From Meconema thalassinum (lineage: Eukaryota; Arthropoda; Insecta; Orthoptera; Tettigoniidae): a stretch of DNA of 64,000 bases. Position numbers and translations under genes: made by a program. The stretch covers positions 1,289,466,792-1,289,530,791 of the forward strand of contig OX336389.2 of the NCBI GenBank assembly GCA_946902985.2, written 5' to 3'. Of the stretch, positions 12,051 through 24,882 are shown piece by piece. Numbering within the stretch: the first letter of the stretch is position 1; each line of letters starts with the position of its first letter. The notes below the pieces were generated by a model, which worked only from the letters and a program-made list of their open reading frames with translations, did not search any database and was not told the DNA's origin.

Positions 12051-14906
12051 ACCCGACATGAATTACGTCATATTAAAGTTTCATGCTTGCAACGTATGAA
12101 TGCACAAAAATAAATTGAAAATACCACAACTTCACGTAGATATTTGCATTCTGTTAAGAATAAACAACACTCACTCTAAATGTATACAGACTGTAAATTT
12201 CCATGTAATGGCAATCATAAAACTGGTAATAGTATTAGTCTTCATACAACAATCGTAAATCGGTTATTTTCAGATTTCGTTAATTACGTAGACATATTCC
12301 ATTACTATATACACATAATTCTCATAATCACACTTCATGAAGATTCCTTAAGCATCAAAAATAATTCTAATCTTTTCACAATAATCGATATCAATATCAT
12401 TCGTCGCCACAACTTAATTTTAGCATACTGAGATCATCACCAAATGTCATTATCATATGCTTCTGTTTCATAAAAACAGTGAAATTTAGTTATTTGACCG
12501 AGCAATTAAGCTAAGTTCAAACGTATCTTACAAATTCACGTCAAATAGTAATTAATGATAATCAAAAAGTACAGCCATGAGTTCTACTTACTAATTTTTC
12601 CATATTTTAACTTGTTTAACATCATTCAAAATTAATCCTACCATATCAAAATTTTCACTTCCATATATGATCATCTATTTCTCACGGCATAATAATTTCC
12701 CATCCAATTCTTCACTAAGTTTTCCATGTCTTAAATCACGACTTTATTCCTTTAAATGTACAGTACTCACATAATCAACATTCCTTGTAATCTCTTATGA
12801 ATTCAATAATGCTTCAATAATTTCAATACCACTTCTTCAACAGATACAACTTCATTATACCTCAAATATGCTTTAAATACACATGCTGCAAATTCTTATG
12901 TTACTCGACAATTTTATACTTCCGTTGGATTTAATTTTGTTATAATTTCGTTGATTTTCAAGGCTATTATGTTTTATAATACTTTTCATTATTATTTAAT
13001 AATAATATAGTAAGTTACTTTCAGTCAATATCTTATTTGTTATAAACAGTATCAAACATCTTTAAGTTTTCAACATTTTCAGTATAATTCTTAACTTATT
13101 ATTCTCAGTTTTCAAAATGTATCTAACATTCATTAGAATTCAATACATTCTACAAATATGAAAGCATGGTAGTTTTCCTTACTCAATAAAGAATGTGTAT
13201 AATTGACCCAAAACGTCAATCAAAATATAGCTTTAATAGAACATCTCAAAGTTGAGAAAATTCGATAATACTGTTCACAGTTCATATGTTCTTCAACACA
13301 ATCTTCCAAATACGCTGACAAAGTAATCCTTCCATTCTATACTTCCTGATATCATTGATCATAATATAAGTAAAATGACTGTCGAAAATATTCATTAACT
13401 TCCTACAATAATGTCTATCAAAATCCTAATCATATAATTCTTCTTCCTACTACCTTAAATCTTCTTCCTAACAAATTCTTCTTCCTAACGCGTATCTTCA
13501 CAACACAAAATCTTCAAACGACCGAATCGCAAATCGAATATATTCATGATCGAAAATACATTCAATCCAAAATCGAAAATGTAAAATAGAGGATGAATTC
13601 GCAAACGAATCAAAAATCCTACTTAAAATATGGCGAAATATGAAAAGAGTGGCATATCTACACCATACTCCAATTTAAATAGACAAAATGGCGAAATGGT
13701 GAACTCCAACATACCTCAAACTACTACTACTACTACTACTGAAATAAAATCTTCTTCTCTACCTTGTGCTGAGTCTTGTAGAAATTGCATATTCGAAAAT
13801 ACACTATGGTCTCCTCAAAAAACGGAACTACGGTTCTGTTCACCCATCCGCCTCTCCAGGTCTCGAACTGGGTTACGGACTCCTCCCTCTCGTTCCTTCC
13901 TGGATTGTGGGCTGCATCTTTCAGATTCCGGGTTCTCGTTTGTCCAAATTGTAGACTCCATCTCTCTTGTTTGAAAAATCGTTTAACTTGGTAGTAGCAT
14001 TTCATTTTTAAGTCGGATTGTTGTTTGACCTCACTTCCTCCATAATTTTAAGATAATTAGTTATCGTACTCGAAAGCGGCGTTGATTACTCTTGACATTC
14101 TCAGTTACTTCATATGTTGTGTCCCTTCATTATATTTAACCACTTATCGTCGTAGATTTAGTATAATGCGATACTATTCCTCCTGACTTCACGTAGTATA
14201 ACATAGTGAAATAACGCTGTGGACTGACTTCACTGAAATGCTTTATCATAAGAATGGATATTCTTTTAAGTTCAAATATAGTTCATACCTCTTGCGAGTT
14301 TTCAAAATGCTCATATACGTTTCACAGAATATGTTTTGAGTACATCTCCACTGTAGAATGCAGCTGGAATATTTGCTGTCACTAACAATGCTCTTCTAAC
14401 TTCTCGTACTGGTTTCGACTTGAAGACACGTTGTTCACTCTTCTCGTACTGACACTTCATTCACTCTTCACGGTTCAAAAGAATAAGACCCTTCTTCTCC
14501 ACTCACTACCTCCTTCCAGCACTTTCTCATACCATCGCTTGACTTCTTCTCGCGATATATCTCGATGTTTAACATACAATTCCGTTACGTCAATCACACA
14601 TTATTATATTCAACAAGATCTCAATTAAATCACATTCCTGCTTACTTATGGTAATTGCTGGTGTATAACAGCGTGTACTTTTAATTCTGTATTCCTCTGT
14701 GTTCATGATACATTACATTCTGTAACGCTTTCGATCTTTTGCTGTCAGTCGATCAGCAGGTGACCTCACACCCCTCCTTAATTTGCCTGCGCTGGTAAGA
14801 ATGATCTTGAATAAAACTGAATTCCGAGTAATATTGCGGGATGCCTACACTCCTGGCATTGTTTGTCTCGTAACATATGTTTATTACGTAATTCTTTCCT
14901 CTCGCT
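12051..14906. other. AT-rich non-coding stretch
   Basis: No gene seen. An ACT repeat occurs near 13720-13740. Near 14760-14790 the minus strand reads AATTAAGGAGGGGTGTGAGG, which looks like a polypurine tract followed by a TG start, so part of this stretch could be an old LTR in reverse orientation; no partner repeat was found, so this is a guess. Open frames at 13630-14005 overlap on both strands and show no protein features. Confidence 0.5.
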
Positions 14907-15418
14907 AACTGGATTTTACTTTTTTTTTCTTCTTCTTAGTCGTTTACCCTCCAGGTTGGTGGAACCCACGGACTCAGCGAGGGAAATCACCACTACCGCC
15001 TCTACGGGCAGTGCCCTAGAGCTGGGAACATCTAATAGGAGTGGATACAACTGGTGAGGTGTGATTGGCACCTCGCCTGCAAAGCGAACAGGGGCCTCAT
15101 GGGGGAAGGTAGTGGATGGGCAGGATGGATAGTCAAGGAAGAGGGAAGGAGGCGGCCGTGGCCTTGAAGAAGGTACCATCCCGGCATTTGCCCGAAGACG
15201 AAGTGGGAAACCACGGAAAACCACTTCGAGGATGGCTGAGGTGGGAATCGAACCCCCTCTACTCATTTGGAACACCCGAGGCTGAGTAAACCCCGTTCCA
15301 GTCCTCATACCACTTTTCAAATTTCGTGGCAGAGCCGGGAATCGAACCCAGGACCTCCGGGGCGGCAGCTAACCATGCTGACCGCTACGCTACGGAGGCG
15401 ACTACAACTGGATTTTAC
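14907..15418 (-). repeat. tRNA-derived SINE, full length, with 13-bp target duplication
   Basis: On the minus strand the element starts near 15403 with a tRNA-like head: A-box-like GTAGCGTAGCGGTCAG and B box GGTTCGATTCC. A conserved body follows, then a tail ending in AAGAAGAAGAAAAAAAAA. The flanks carry a perfect 13-bp direct repeat AACTGGATTTTAC (14907-14919 and 15406-15418), proof of LINE-type retroposition. The body recurs in the copy at 22298 and the tail in the copy at 15484. Open frames of 134, 64 and 60 aa across it are SINE sequence, not genes. Confidence 0.92.
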
Positions 15419-15483
15419 ACTCGTAAAATTTGTATACGTTGAGACTGCTGTTCTGCTCCAATCGCTTCAGCAAAATACTGGTA

Positions 15484-15750
15484 CAGTACCTATCGTAAAG
15501 CCTCGGCAGCCTACTTCCCGCTTCCTTGTCTATCCCTCCCAATCTTCCCATCCCTTCAATTCCCTCATAAGGCCCCTGTTCACTTTGCAAGCGAGGTCGC
15601 CTGGGCGAGGTGCTCGTCCCACCTCCCCAATTGTATCACCCGACCCGATGTTTCAAGCTCCAGGACACTACCCTGTAGGCGGTAATGGTGGGATCCCTCG
15701 CTGAGTCCGAGGGAAAAGCCAACCTGGAGGGTAAGCCGACTAAAAAAGAA
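15484..15750 (+). repeat. SINE copy, 5'-truncated (tail only)
   Basis: This matches the second half of the SINE at 14907-15418 but in the opposite orientation. It includes the CAAGGCCCCTGTTC-type and CCCTCGCTGAGTCCG stretches and the terminal GGAGGGTAAGCCGACTAAAAAAG, followed by a short TA repeat. The tRNA head is absent. Together with the previous copy it forms an inverted pair about 75 bp apart. Confidence 0.85.
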
Positions 15751-15799
15751 TATATATATATATTGAACCCTTATTAATCTGTCGATGAATAAGTCTTCA

Positions 15800-18497
15800 T
15801 GATTTTATTATTATTATAACTGATGCTCAGGCAGTACATGTTGAAATTGACAAAGGGAAGGCAAGGTAGTGTGTTGCAACTATTACAACAGAAGCAAGCT
15901 TGGTAGTTATTCCTGAAGACGACCGGTTAAGCCGAGTTCAAGGACAAATTCTGTACCAACGCGCACCTAAATTGGAGTCATTATGGGAGTGTCATGAGTA
16001 AAGTTTCAACCGATCCAGGATTGAATCAGTCAATCAGAAGAGACCACGCCAAAGCCACGCGGTGAATTGCGTACCCTGGAAAAAGGCGCGGAAACGCATA
16101 TCTAAAGAACTGCCGATCCGAATTAATTCCGCATAAGTGCATTGAAACGTTTGGATAAAATGATGAAGATTGATACTAGTCCCAAGTTTGTGAGGTGAAA
16201 ACTCCAGATTATTTTTACAAATTCTCCCCACCCTACCTCATTCTGTCAGTTTCCAATAAATTGATCGGTGATGAGCTGTTTAGGACACAACTTTATTGAG
16301 CTCTGGTGAGCAACGTTCACGTCAGTCTGCGTCACGATTTTTTTAAAGCTCTAATGAGCATACTTCACTAACATTTCACTTTGTGCTCAAGGGAGCAGAG
16401 TTCACGTTTAGCAGTGGAGATCTCATGGCGAGATAAGACCTGCAAGATAGACATGTTTAAGACTTGTTTTCAAGCCAGTTGCGATGAGTTTGAAATGTGT
16501 AATTTTATGTAAATTTTGTATTATATTTTTGAGTGATAGGGCAAGTCTTCGATCAGTAATCGCATAGGACATATTTGTGAGTGAAAGTAGTAGCTCACAG
16601 CGATTATAGCTAGGCATATTATTAACATTGAACATTTCTGTCCAAGAAACTACGCCAAGATGTCTGATGTATGGTGGTGTGTTGGAATGATGTGCATCGC
16701 TTCTACAACTACGTCGACGATGGAGGGCTAGATTTCCCGTAGGGAAATGCACCGGGATGGAGGTTAATGTTCTGCAAGCTGAAGCGGTGATGTACAAAAA
16801 TTGATTTACTCAATATGTAGTTAGATAAGGCGCGGGAACAATGTAAATAGTTCATTCTTTGTTTTTCTTGTGTTTAGATTTTTTTGTGTGCCGACACTAT
16901 TATCTTTAAATGTACGTTGGCGCGTGGCCAAATTTGTTTGTTGTATATTTTTCTTTGGAGTCATATTTAGTGTACACGGCGTGTGTATTTGATTTTATCC
17001 ATGCGAATGCGAAACTCGTTACATTCGATAAGTGGTGCTTTATTAAAGTTCATTTTTTTAATAGGAAAGGGTGTAATTATTGTAAGATGTTTTATGAACA
17101 GGTCTTTATTCGTACTAGGGTTGCCGAGCGCAACAATTTAAGATGTAACTGTAGAACACCTTAGTTCTAATTTTTTTAGATTTTCTTGAGTCCTTTTCAG
17201 GTTCTTTAGTCACGGACTAGATCGGTAGCGCAAGCTGGTTGAAAATATTTTATGTCATTTATTTCAGGTTTCTGTCAAACCCATACGTGTGATTCTGTGT
17301 GTGTTCTTGTGTCAGGTGTGTGTATTGATTCTTCGTGATGAGGAGTAGGATGTGCTACCGCCCTCATATTGTTGTTGTTGTATTTTTGATGGAAAGGCAG
17401 AGCGCTCTTGGAGGCTACTGTACCTTGTCCAGTGCTGATTCTTGGATTTCCTAGGGGAAATGCTGAGATATTTTATTCTGACACACACACACGTATATAT
17501 TGTGCTTTGGGAGCACGCTTCTTCGAGACTCGAACCCATGCCACGGCAAGTCGAGGTTATTGACACGTGGGTTGACAGATGTGCAGATTTCCACTTAGCG
17601 CCTGTCTAGGTCTAGTGACTCATCTGTTAGGCAGTCCAGCTGACCGACTGACCCCTATAAGCTATCATTAGCAAACCTGTTCTTTTGTGATGGTCATTGG
17701 ACCATAATTAATTGGGGAGTTCGCCATGTCTGTTACGAATTATCGCATACCGTATGAATGGAATATTGTTTTAATGATTTAAATGTTGGCTTTGAGCCTA
17801 GTGATTTTCTATGACTCATTTCATGTTAGTTTGTCTGTTGTGACACCTGTGTGGTGTAGTTGTATTTACTTGTAAAAATGACAAGCGGTCATATGTGTAT
17901 TTCGTTTGTTGGTCACGTGTTAATTTACTTGTGTTGATTTGCAAAGTCCTAATTTTAGGCATTAATGTTGTTGCTACGGCAGTTTCTTGATTTCAATTTC
18001 ATGCGGAAATTCTTTGTTGTTTTATTTAGTGTAGGAAGTGTCGGTTTAATTTAAGTAGTGTATAGTTGGTTCCCCGCGTCTCTCTAGCTCTAGACAATGC
18101 AGATTCGTCCTCTGAAGGTTTACCGGATGGTGACGAATCTCGCATTTATTTGTACTCATCGTTAAGCATGTAGAACAGCCGCACACGTACACAATGTCAC
18201 TGAAGTATTTGAGACATTTGGTCCAATTTATAATCTCTCCTGAGATTAGGCCTAGTTATGGCAAGTAATTAATTCAAGTGGGAGTCATTCGGGAGTTTTT
18301 GTTTGTTTATTTTTATTTGTAAATAGTTGATCTGTTATTAAATTCTTTTGTTTTAACCCTGGTATTCACTTCTTCCTGCATGTTATTTTGTTATGTGTTA
18401 CCCTCTGCATGTTATAGAAGCGCTTTAACAACAACTTATGAAATGGACTGTTACACCCCCCGAAACTGAGTCTCATGAGCTTCTTTGCAAGGGTTCA
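15800..18497 (+). repeat. Probable decayed solo LTR related to element 3
   Basis: The right part resembles the element 3 LTR. TGTTACACCCCCCGAAACTG plus the next ~30 bases to CAAGGGTTCA (ends 18497) aligns with 60712-60755. Stretches near 16700-16900 (GATGGAGGT, ATTTACTCAATATGTAG) align loosely with 59000-59160 in the same order. No gag or pol follows, so it would be a solo LTR or remnant. The left boundary is not resolved. No gene seen; a CA/TG-rich stretch occurs near 17290-17500. Confidence 0.45.
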
Positions 18498-21400
18498 TAT
18501 ATATATATATAATATACAGAGTGGTTAACCAGCCCCTTATTATTTCGTTTTATGAAACCAAACTAACATTACATATCTACCGATGGTCGATAATGCTCTG
18601 CACATTTTCTATGTGACAGCAATGCAAATCTAGCCATGGGCCTAGCAAAGAAAAAACGACCATGAACACTCCCCCCCCCCAGAAAAAAATACTGAGGACC
18701 ATTCTACAAATGTGATTTATTGCTCCTTGAATGAACACACCTGTATTACAAACACGTGCACCCTTCAATAAAGCATGGTTTTCTCAAGAGTCATCTATGG
18801 GGTCGTGTTCAGTCCTGACTGCGTTATACAGCAAAGTTCGCTTAAAAACAACATACTCTAATGAATAGAAAGGTTCATGACGGAGGCTATACTAGAAATA
18901 AAGTGAATAACAAGTAGAATAAAATAAATTTAATGACTGAAAATTATGTGCATAATAATAATAATAATAAATAAAAGAAATCCTCCCTGACTTTTATCCC
19001 CTTAAGAAATAAATATAACACTGAGCGGTAAGACTCGCTCCACAACAACAAAACAATGTGAATACAGCTTCACCCAAAATTATAAACCATCACACAAACT
19101 TTGAGTGGTTAGCACTCACTCGTCATAACATATGGATACAAGTCCATTTTTCCTGGTCAAGAAGTTATATATTGCGTGGTGTACTGCTCGTTAATAAGAA
19201 ACTGAGTACTGATGCGAGTCCGTTTACAACTGAAACATTCATGTTGGTCACGGAGTTGCATCTTTTAAATCACACTACGGCTATGGGACCCACCCTTAAT
19301 TAATACACTATAATTACTACTGACACATGCAAGATCTAGTAATATAAAAAATGACGAATCTCCCTGAGATTCCAGCTGGTGCCAACGCACACAAAATAAA
19401 AAGAGCATGCCACAAAATAGGCCAAAATGCTCTCATCACAACTTGGGAACATAGCCTCGCACCTCCTAATGCCACACGGGATCATTGAACGCGTAAAATA
19501 AACACACAAGAATTTAAAGCAAAAGCAACAAAATACAAGCCTAACGGCTGAAAAAACTATGTTTACATATATATAAAACGCCAGACAAACAGGAGTTTCG
19601 GAAGCTACCTTACAACTATGGACAGCACCCATTTAATCAATCAAATACTCATTATAACCGATCAGGTTTTGTGAATTTAAAACAACGTCTAAAATTGAAG
19701 TACTGGATCCTGGCCTGTTACTAATGACAAGTCACGTTATCTGATTTGAGCGCGCCCCTCTTGTATGAGTCATCGCTGTCTCAATTATCTCTCTCAGTCC
19801 CTCAAGCTAGGTGCAGTTTCCCTCTGGAAACGCCAACATATCTCACCCATCCCCCTGGATGACAAGAAAACACAAATATATACCACAAATCCAGCCTCGT
19901 GAGGTCATGAACTGGGCTGACGTGGAGCAAGTCAGAATAATCACCATGATATATTCTCGCTAGCACGTCATAAAAATCACACAACGCATCAAAAGCTTGG
20001 ACTGACTCTCATAAACATATCACTGGGTCGGCTCAAAACAGATCAACAATACTGCGTCCATTGACACATAAAAAATACACAACAAAAACTCGGGTGCAAA
20101 GTGCCATCCCGTTCAGATCTGCTGAAAAAGCAACTATCAAAATAATCCTGATCCGTCATAAAATTCTGCTCACAAATAATCTTTACCCTCCAAATTCTAT
20201 TTTTAATCTCAAAATTAATTCAGTTCCATTTTTGTTATAAGGCATACCTCCGAATAATAATGCTTGACCGCGATTTACGCAAGCGGATGCGAGCACGAGC
20301 TGCGCGCCGCCCCGTATAGTTGTACAAACACAAATCACAATATTTACAAATTACACAACGTTCGGCTTGTCCCATATTTAATGTGTCAGTACACAAGAAC
20401 TAAGAATCTACATTACCAAACAAGCAAACAAATATCTACAAAAATATGTCCCATAATACCATAGCTGATTTAATAAATAAATAAATTCATTTGTACTCAA
20501 TCCTTTAAAACAGCGTCAAGGAAACGTCTGCAGCCATCTCCTTTAAGATGTTTATCTCGTCATCGACATCTTCTGGCAAATGTCCTGCTGGTTCCAAGAT
20601 CCGGTCTCGTTCCTAGACGTCATCTCGTGCTAAATTAAATAAAGTTTTGTCAGATACACACACGATATATTTCCTATTAAATTCACCTATCAAGTACTAA
20701 ATTCCTTGACAGTCTATTTCGTGAATTATTTCGATGAACTGGTCCTACTGGTAGTGCTGGGACTACAAATAAATCACTGAAGTTACACTTATAACTTGAC
20801 GAAACTGTTCCATGTTCAAAAACATGAAAATATTACAGAGTATGCCTCGTGTCCTCGGACACCTTATGTCCTCAAATGCTCAAATAAAAATCAACTTTAC
20901 GTCCTCAGACGCACAAAATAAAGAGTGAACGTTACGTCCTCAGACGCACGAAAATAAGTGTGTTACGTTACGTCCACAGACGCACAAAATCAAGTCGACG
21001 TTACGTCCTCAGACGCACAAAAATAAGTGTTCTCTCGAAGCTTTTTGGATCCTTATAAATGAAACTGACTAGGGTAGGTGTGGAAGGTGATTTATGAAAA
21101 AATATTCCATAATAATTATCAGACTAGAATGCGATCGGTATCATTGAGTTCGTAGCGATGTGGAGGTTACGATTATGCTGTAGCCGGCTCGAATCGATCG
21201 TGGAATTAATCCGTAGATCACTCCCGCGTTAATTTACCAGGGTGCGTTACCAAGCCGAGTTGCCGCTAAAACAAGACGTCTTGATATTATTGGTTCAGAC
21301 TCTTGTATGTCTTTGCGCGCTTTTACTAGTATTTCTGTGACAGGGAGTGGTTAACTTGAAGATTGACCAATTACATCGTAGCATTCGATTTTCTTCTTGG

Positions 21401-22285
21401 CGCCAACACTCATAGCAACAGGCATAATGTGCGTACCCAAGCCGTTTCCGCGCTAAAAGTTGCACCTGTCCTATGTGTCAAGAATATTTATGCTACTTCC
21501 TAAAATACCACAGGAGCTTAAACCATTGTGTCTTCTCGGACACTGATTTCTCAATATTTCCCAACACCGTCTGGCTCTCATATCTGTTGTCTGTAGAAAT
21601 GTATCAAAAGATGATGAATAATTTATTAGAATCCTTTATACGGCCTGTGGATAAAGGGTTCACACGTAATACGATCGAATTAATAGATTTCGCCACGTGA
21701 TCTGTAATATTATAAAGTTAAATGAACACTATAAATTATGATTGAAAACTTTGATACGGATAGTAACGTTTGAGGCGGAACGGCCATAATCAACTAGTAC
21801 TCGTGTACCGTGCTATATGCATGTTGTCTTTGTGGCTGAGAAGGTTAAAGACCAGTCTGACGTGCTGTATGAAAGCGGGTGGAATGGTACTTCGAATCCA
21901 GCAGTAAGCTTTTTTTTTTGAATGACAGCCCGTGCTCCATTTAAACGGGGACATAGTATTAAGCCACACCTACAAAGTCATTTCACCACATTTATTCACT
22001 TACGATGTATTCCTCTGAAGAGTAGTCTACGTTGAATTTTGCTAATTTATGAAGAAAATAGATCGAATATTAATTCATCTCTGTGACAGTTTGCTCCTGG
22101 ATACCACGGGGTCTGGAGCCTGAGATCAACCACCGTGAGATTTCATCATAAACAAACCACAGAAGTACGTTGACATGCATTTAAACTAGTTCCAGCTCGA
22201 AACTAATATTCTCAGGGTCGTAGCGTGGTTTCGGAAAGGTGGAGTTATGAAACTAGCCCAAAATTCATAAATTTCCCTAGGTATT
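18498..22285. other. Non-coding stretch, simple repeats
   Basis: No gene seen. It contains a TA run at about 18499-18512, a C10 run near 18669, an AAT run near 18955, and the 35-bp tandem array reported separately. All open frames are under 100 codons and none shows a recognisable domain. Confidence 0.5.
20897..21036 (+). repeat. 35-bp minisatellite, four copies
   Basis: Units beginning TTACGTCCTCAGACGCAC start at 20897, 20932, 20968 and 21001 (33-36 bp each), with two more diverged GTCCTC-containing units just upstream from about 20850. Units differ by a few bases and small indels. Confidence 0.85.
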
Positions 22286-22552
22286 ATTTTGTTACTGTCG
22301 CTTCCGTTGTGTAGTGGTCAGAGTGCTTAGCTGCCACCCTGGAGGTCCGCGGATCGATTCCCGGCTCTGCCATGAAATTTGAAAAGAAAAGTGTTATGAG
22401 GACTGGAACGGGGTCTACTCAGCCTCGGGTGGTACAAATGAGTAAAGGGGGTTCAATTCCCACCTCAGCCATCCTCGAAGTGGTTTTCCGTGGTTTCCCA
22501 CTTCGTCTTCGGGCAAATGCCGGGATGGTACAGGGACAGTATTTTGTAACTG
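22286..22552 (+). repeat. tRNA-derived SINE, short form, with 12-bp target duplication
   Basis: The tRNA-like head (GTTGTGTAGTGGTCAG, then GGATCGATTCCCGGC) starts near 22298, followed by the same body as the 14907 copy. It stops at GGTACAGGGACAGT (22540) and lacks the long tail of the other copies. Direct repeats ATTTTGTTACTG (22286-22297) and ATTTTGTAACTG (22541-22552), with one mismatch, bound it. It is therefore a complete insertion of a shorter form. Confidence 0.85.
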
Positions 22553-23209
22553 AGATTTAAGTATTTTAAAGACAGAGCGCAGAGCCTCTGATGTCGTGAT
22601 TACAGAACGTAGTGTTTTGTTCAAACAGCTGGAGAGATGAATAAATGACAGCAGAAATATCACGTGATGCTCGGAGCGGCGAGCAGAACTACGGTCAAGG
22701 CCATATTACGTCATCGAGACATGTGACACTCGACTAACAGGAGGGAGGAAAATCAGATCTTATTGTAAGCGGCACACACACTTATCAGGTCGTGCGGAGC
22801 GCGCTACATAACTGCGAGCGGAATTGTGTCGTGAAATATACTTTCAGCGTGGTCAAACTAACGTATGGAATGTTGAGTGGACTTGTAAACATTTCCTTTA
22901 GAGTCGCCTCTACAGTTTTTAACTTGCAATATTTCAGCGTAGTGAATTATTAACAGGATAGCGTGAGCAGAACACTTCATACAATTCAAGTGTTAGTAAA
23001 GCCTAGTGTGATATGCCTTCTTCGATGTACGTAGGTATTTTTACGCAGTACACCGAACTTGTACGTGAACATTACATGCATATTGTGCATAATTTATACT
23101 TTTGTTCTGAACATTGAAAATTTTAGTGCTTCGTGGAAGTACTTAATGACTTTTGAGAATTCCTACTACGTCAAGATTTTGTATAAATCACTGTCGAGAG
23201 GAACATCTT
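22553..23209. other. Non-coding flank of the nested element
   Basis: No gene supported. The 74-aa frame at 23059-23283 runs into the left end of the outer element and has no features of its own. Confidence 0.4.
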
Positions 23210-23264
23210 TACTTCCTTTTGAATTTGTAGCCATGCTAGCCCAGGCATTATATGCAAAAAACAC

Positions 23265-23745
23265 GGCCAACCTAAAAAAATAAATAATGTAAAGCTGAAA
23301 TTCGTATAGATGTTCCCTAGTACCCTAGAAACAAATCCTGAAAAGTCCCCATCTCTGCGGTGTCCGCGTCATAGTTTTTGGAGGGTTCTAAAGGGCTTAA
23401 ATGGGGCTTAAGTGCCAAAAACAGCATTTTTGCTTCCTGCGTTCAAAATATTGATCCAAATTTAGATCTCGCGAGCTTTAGCAATTAATAAAAATGAACC
23501 AGTAGGATAACGGACTTATCTGGCCTAATTATTGCTATTGATGAAGGAAAAAAACGACTAATTTAACATTTTAGCACAATTTTTACACGAAAATTTGGTT
23601 AATTTGTCATTAGCAGGTCATTATTTTTTAAACAACTGCTGATATTGACTAAAAACCCAGAATGGAAGTTATAAAGCATACTTTTAGCTTTACATTGGTA
23701 TAATACCCATGTCTATGGCAGAAACGGTTACCGAGTTACGGTCCC
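23265..23745 (+). repeat. Left terminal inverted repeat of outer element
   Basis: It pairs with the reverse complement of 56235-56710. Matching landmarks, in order: GTAAAGCTGAAATT, TAGATGTTCCCTAGTA, AATCCTGAAAAGTCCCCATC, GCTTCCTGCGTTCAAAATAT, AATTTGTCATTAGC, CTGCTGATA. A 7-bp insertion distinguishes this end near 23278. Confidence 0.85.
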
Positions 23746-23788
23746 AAAGCTTAACCGCTGTTGAAAAGGCACCCAATCGCGTTTCTAG

Positions 23789-24814
23789 GTGACAGCGCTC
23801 GGCCTGTCGGAGCAGGCCAACAATACTCGAAACCATCCATTAATTCAGCTTCTAAACAGTCTTGGATTTTCAGTAAATGCGGCGGAAGTCCACATGTACG
23901 AAGTTTCAGCGCTTCGTGAAGAACGTCCAATCCCGAATGCTGGAGCGTTCACGCAGTTTTGCTTTGACAACGCTGACTATAACATAAGGACATTGGACGG
24001 GCGAAACACATTTCACTGAATGGGAGGCATCAAGTGCACAGGTCCAGCACCTGACAGTGAAATATCACCACTCCCACGAACACGAGAAGTTCCTAATGCT
24101 GGTGTGATTGCGGCAATGGGAAAGTTCAACATTTCGTGGTGTCGGAAACCCTCTTCTCCTGGTTCAAAGGTCGTCAAGAGTAAGGAGCTAACTGTGGAAG
24201 CCCCAAACTCTGTGGCTATTGCGTCGATGATGGACTCCTTGTGGTTATCTGGACGGTGGTCAGGTATTAATTTACCCGCTTCGTGGAACGCCTTTATGAA
24301 GACGTCACTGTCTGCTCGTGCTCAACCAGTTTCCCAGACAACGTCAGTTGATGCCCTGCCGTTCATTAACTTGGAACCGAGCTATCTATCAACTATATAT
24401 TCCGCGTTGAAGTTTGCCGCAAGAGAGTGCGCGGAACTAAAAAAAACACTTGTTTCGTAACCTTTGACCAGGCCCTATACGCGAAAGTTGCAGAGATAGT
24501 CGCATCGGACACTTCAGAGGTACTAAAAAACGTGGTTTTTCGTCTAGGCGGATTTCACCTTCTGATGTCGTTTCTTGGGGCAATCGGCTACGTGATGAAT
24601 GGAAGCAGTTTGGAGGAGCTCTGGGCGGAAATATACGCTAAATCGTCAGAGACTCACATGATGTCTGGACACGTATATTCTAGGTAAGCTTGCAATTAGC
24701 TCGCTGTTAATGATTACGTTATGCCTTCAATTTAAAATATATCAATAACGCGAAACTGTGCATATTCTAGGGCCCACAGAGCGCATTTTCTGACAAATAG
24801 GCTGTCGGGACAAT
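23789..24814 (+). pseudogene. N-terminal part of outer element gene (broken, unidentified family)
   Basis: Three consecutive frames cover one protein. 23789-24019 and 24020-24460 are the same frame split by TGA 24017-24019. The product then slips one frame at the A-run near 24440 and continues in 24427-24687 (FDQALYAK, RLGGFHLLMSFLGAIGYVM motifs). A GT-AG intron at 24684-24770 lets the frame continue to about 24814, with a further slip near 24795. The Polinton then interrupts it at 24815-24820. I recall this protein type from many insect mobile elements but cannot assign an enzymatic role. The C-terminal half is at 55219-55888. Confidence 0.7.
24684..24770 (+). other. Probable 87-bp intron flanked by a 10-bp direct repeat
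   Basis: The coding frame reads to ...TATTCTAG, then GTAAGC, and resumes in frame after CTAG at 24771. ATATTCTAGG appears at both edges (24675-24684 and 24762-24771), so the intron looks like an insertion with a target duplication. Splicing at AG/GT and AG/G restores the frame. Confidence 0.5.
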
Positions 24815-24820
24815 GTTACT

Positions 24821-24882
24821 AGTAGAATACTTTTCTATGCTTTGGATATTGCGTAATCGCGAGGACATATTGCATCATCATG
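24821..24882 (+). repeat. Left terminal inverted repeat core of Polinton
   Basis: 62 bp identical to the reverse complement of 55151-55212. A second matching block, 25061-25094, corresponds to 55117-55150. The 178 bp between them (24883-25060) are present only at this end. Confidence 0.97.

Noticed and set aside
11680..12051. 123-codon minus-strand frame
   Set aside because: It lies in the LTR of element 1 and crosses its end; the 5' LTR copy breaks the frame. No domain seen.
14916..15320. 134-codon minus-strand frame and overlapping frames near 15000-15700
   Set aside because: They lie entirely within the two SINE copies; the same peptide pieces recur in the copy at 22372.
16423..17566. 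Short frames on both strands (124 and 84 codons)
   Set aside because: They lie in the probable old LTR; no motifs, and composition is that of non-coding DNA.
20897..21036. CRISPR-like array
   Set aside because: Units are contiguous tandem repeats with no distinct spacers, in a eukaryotic context.
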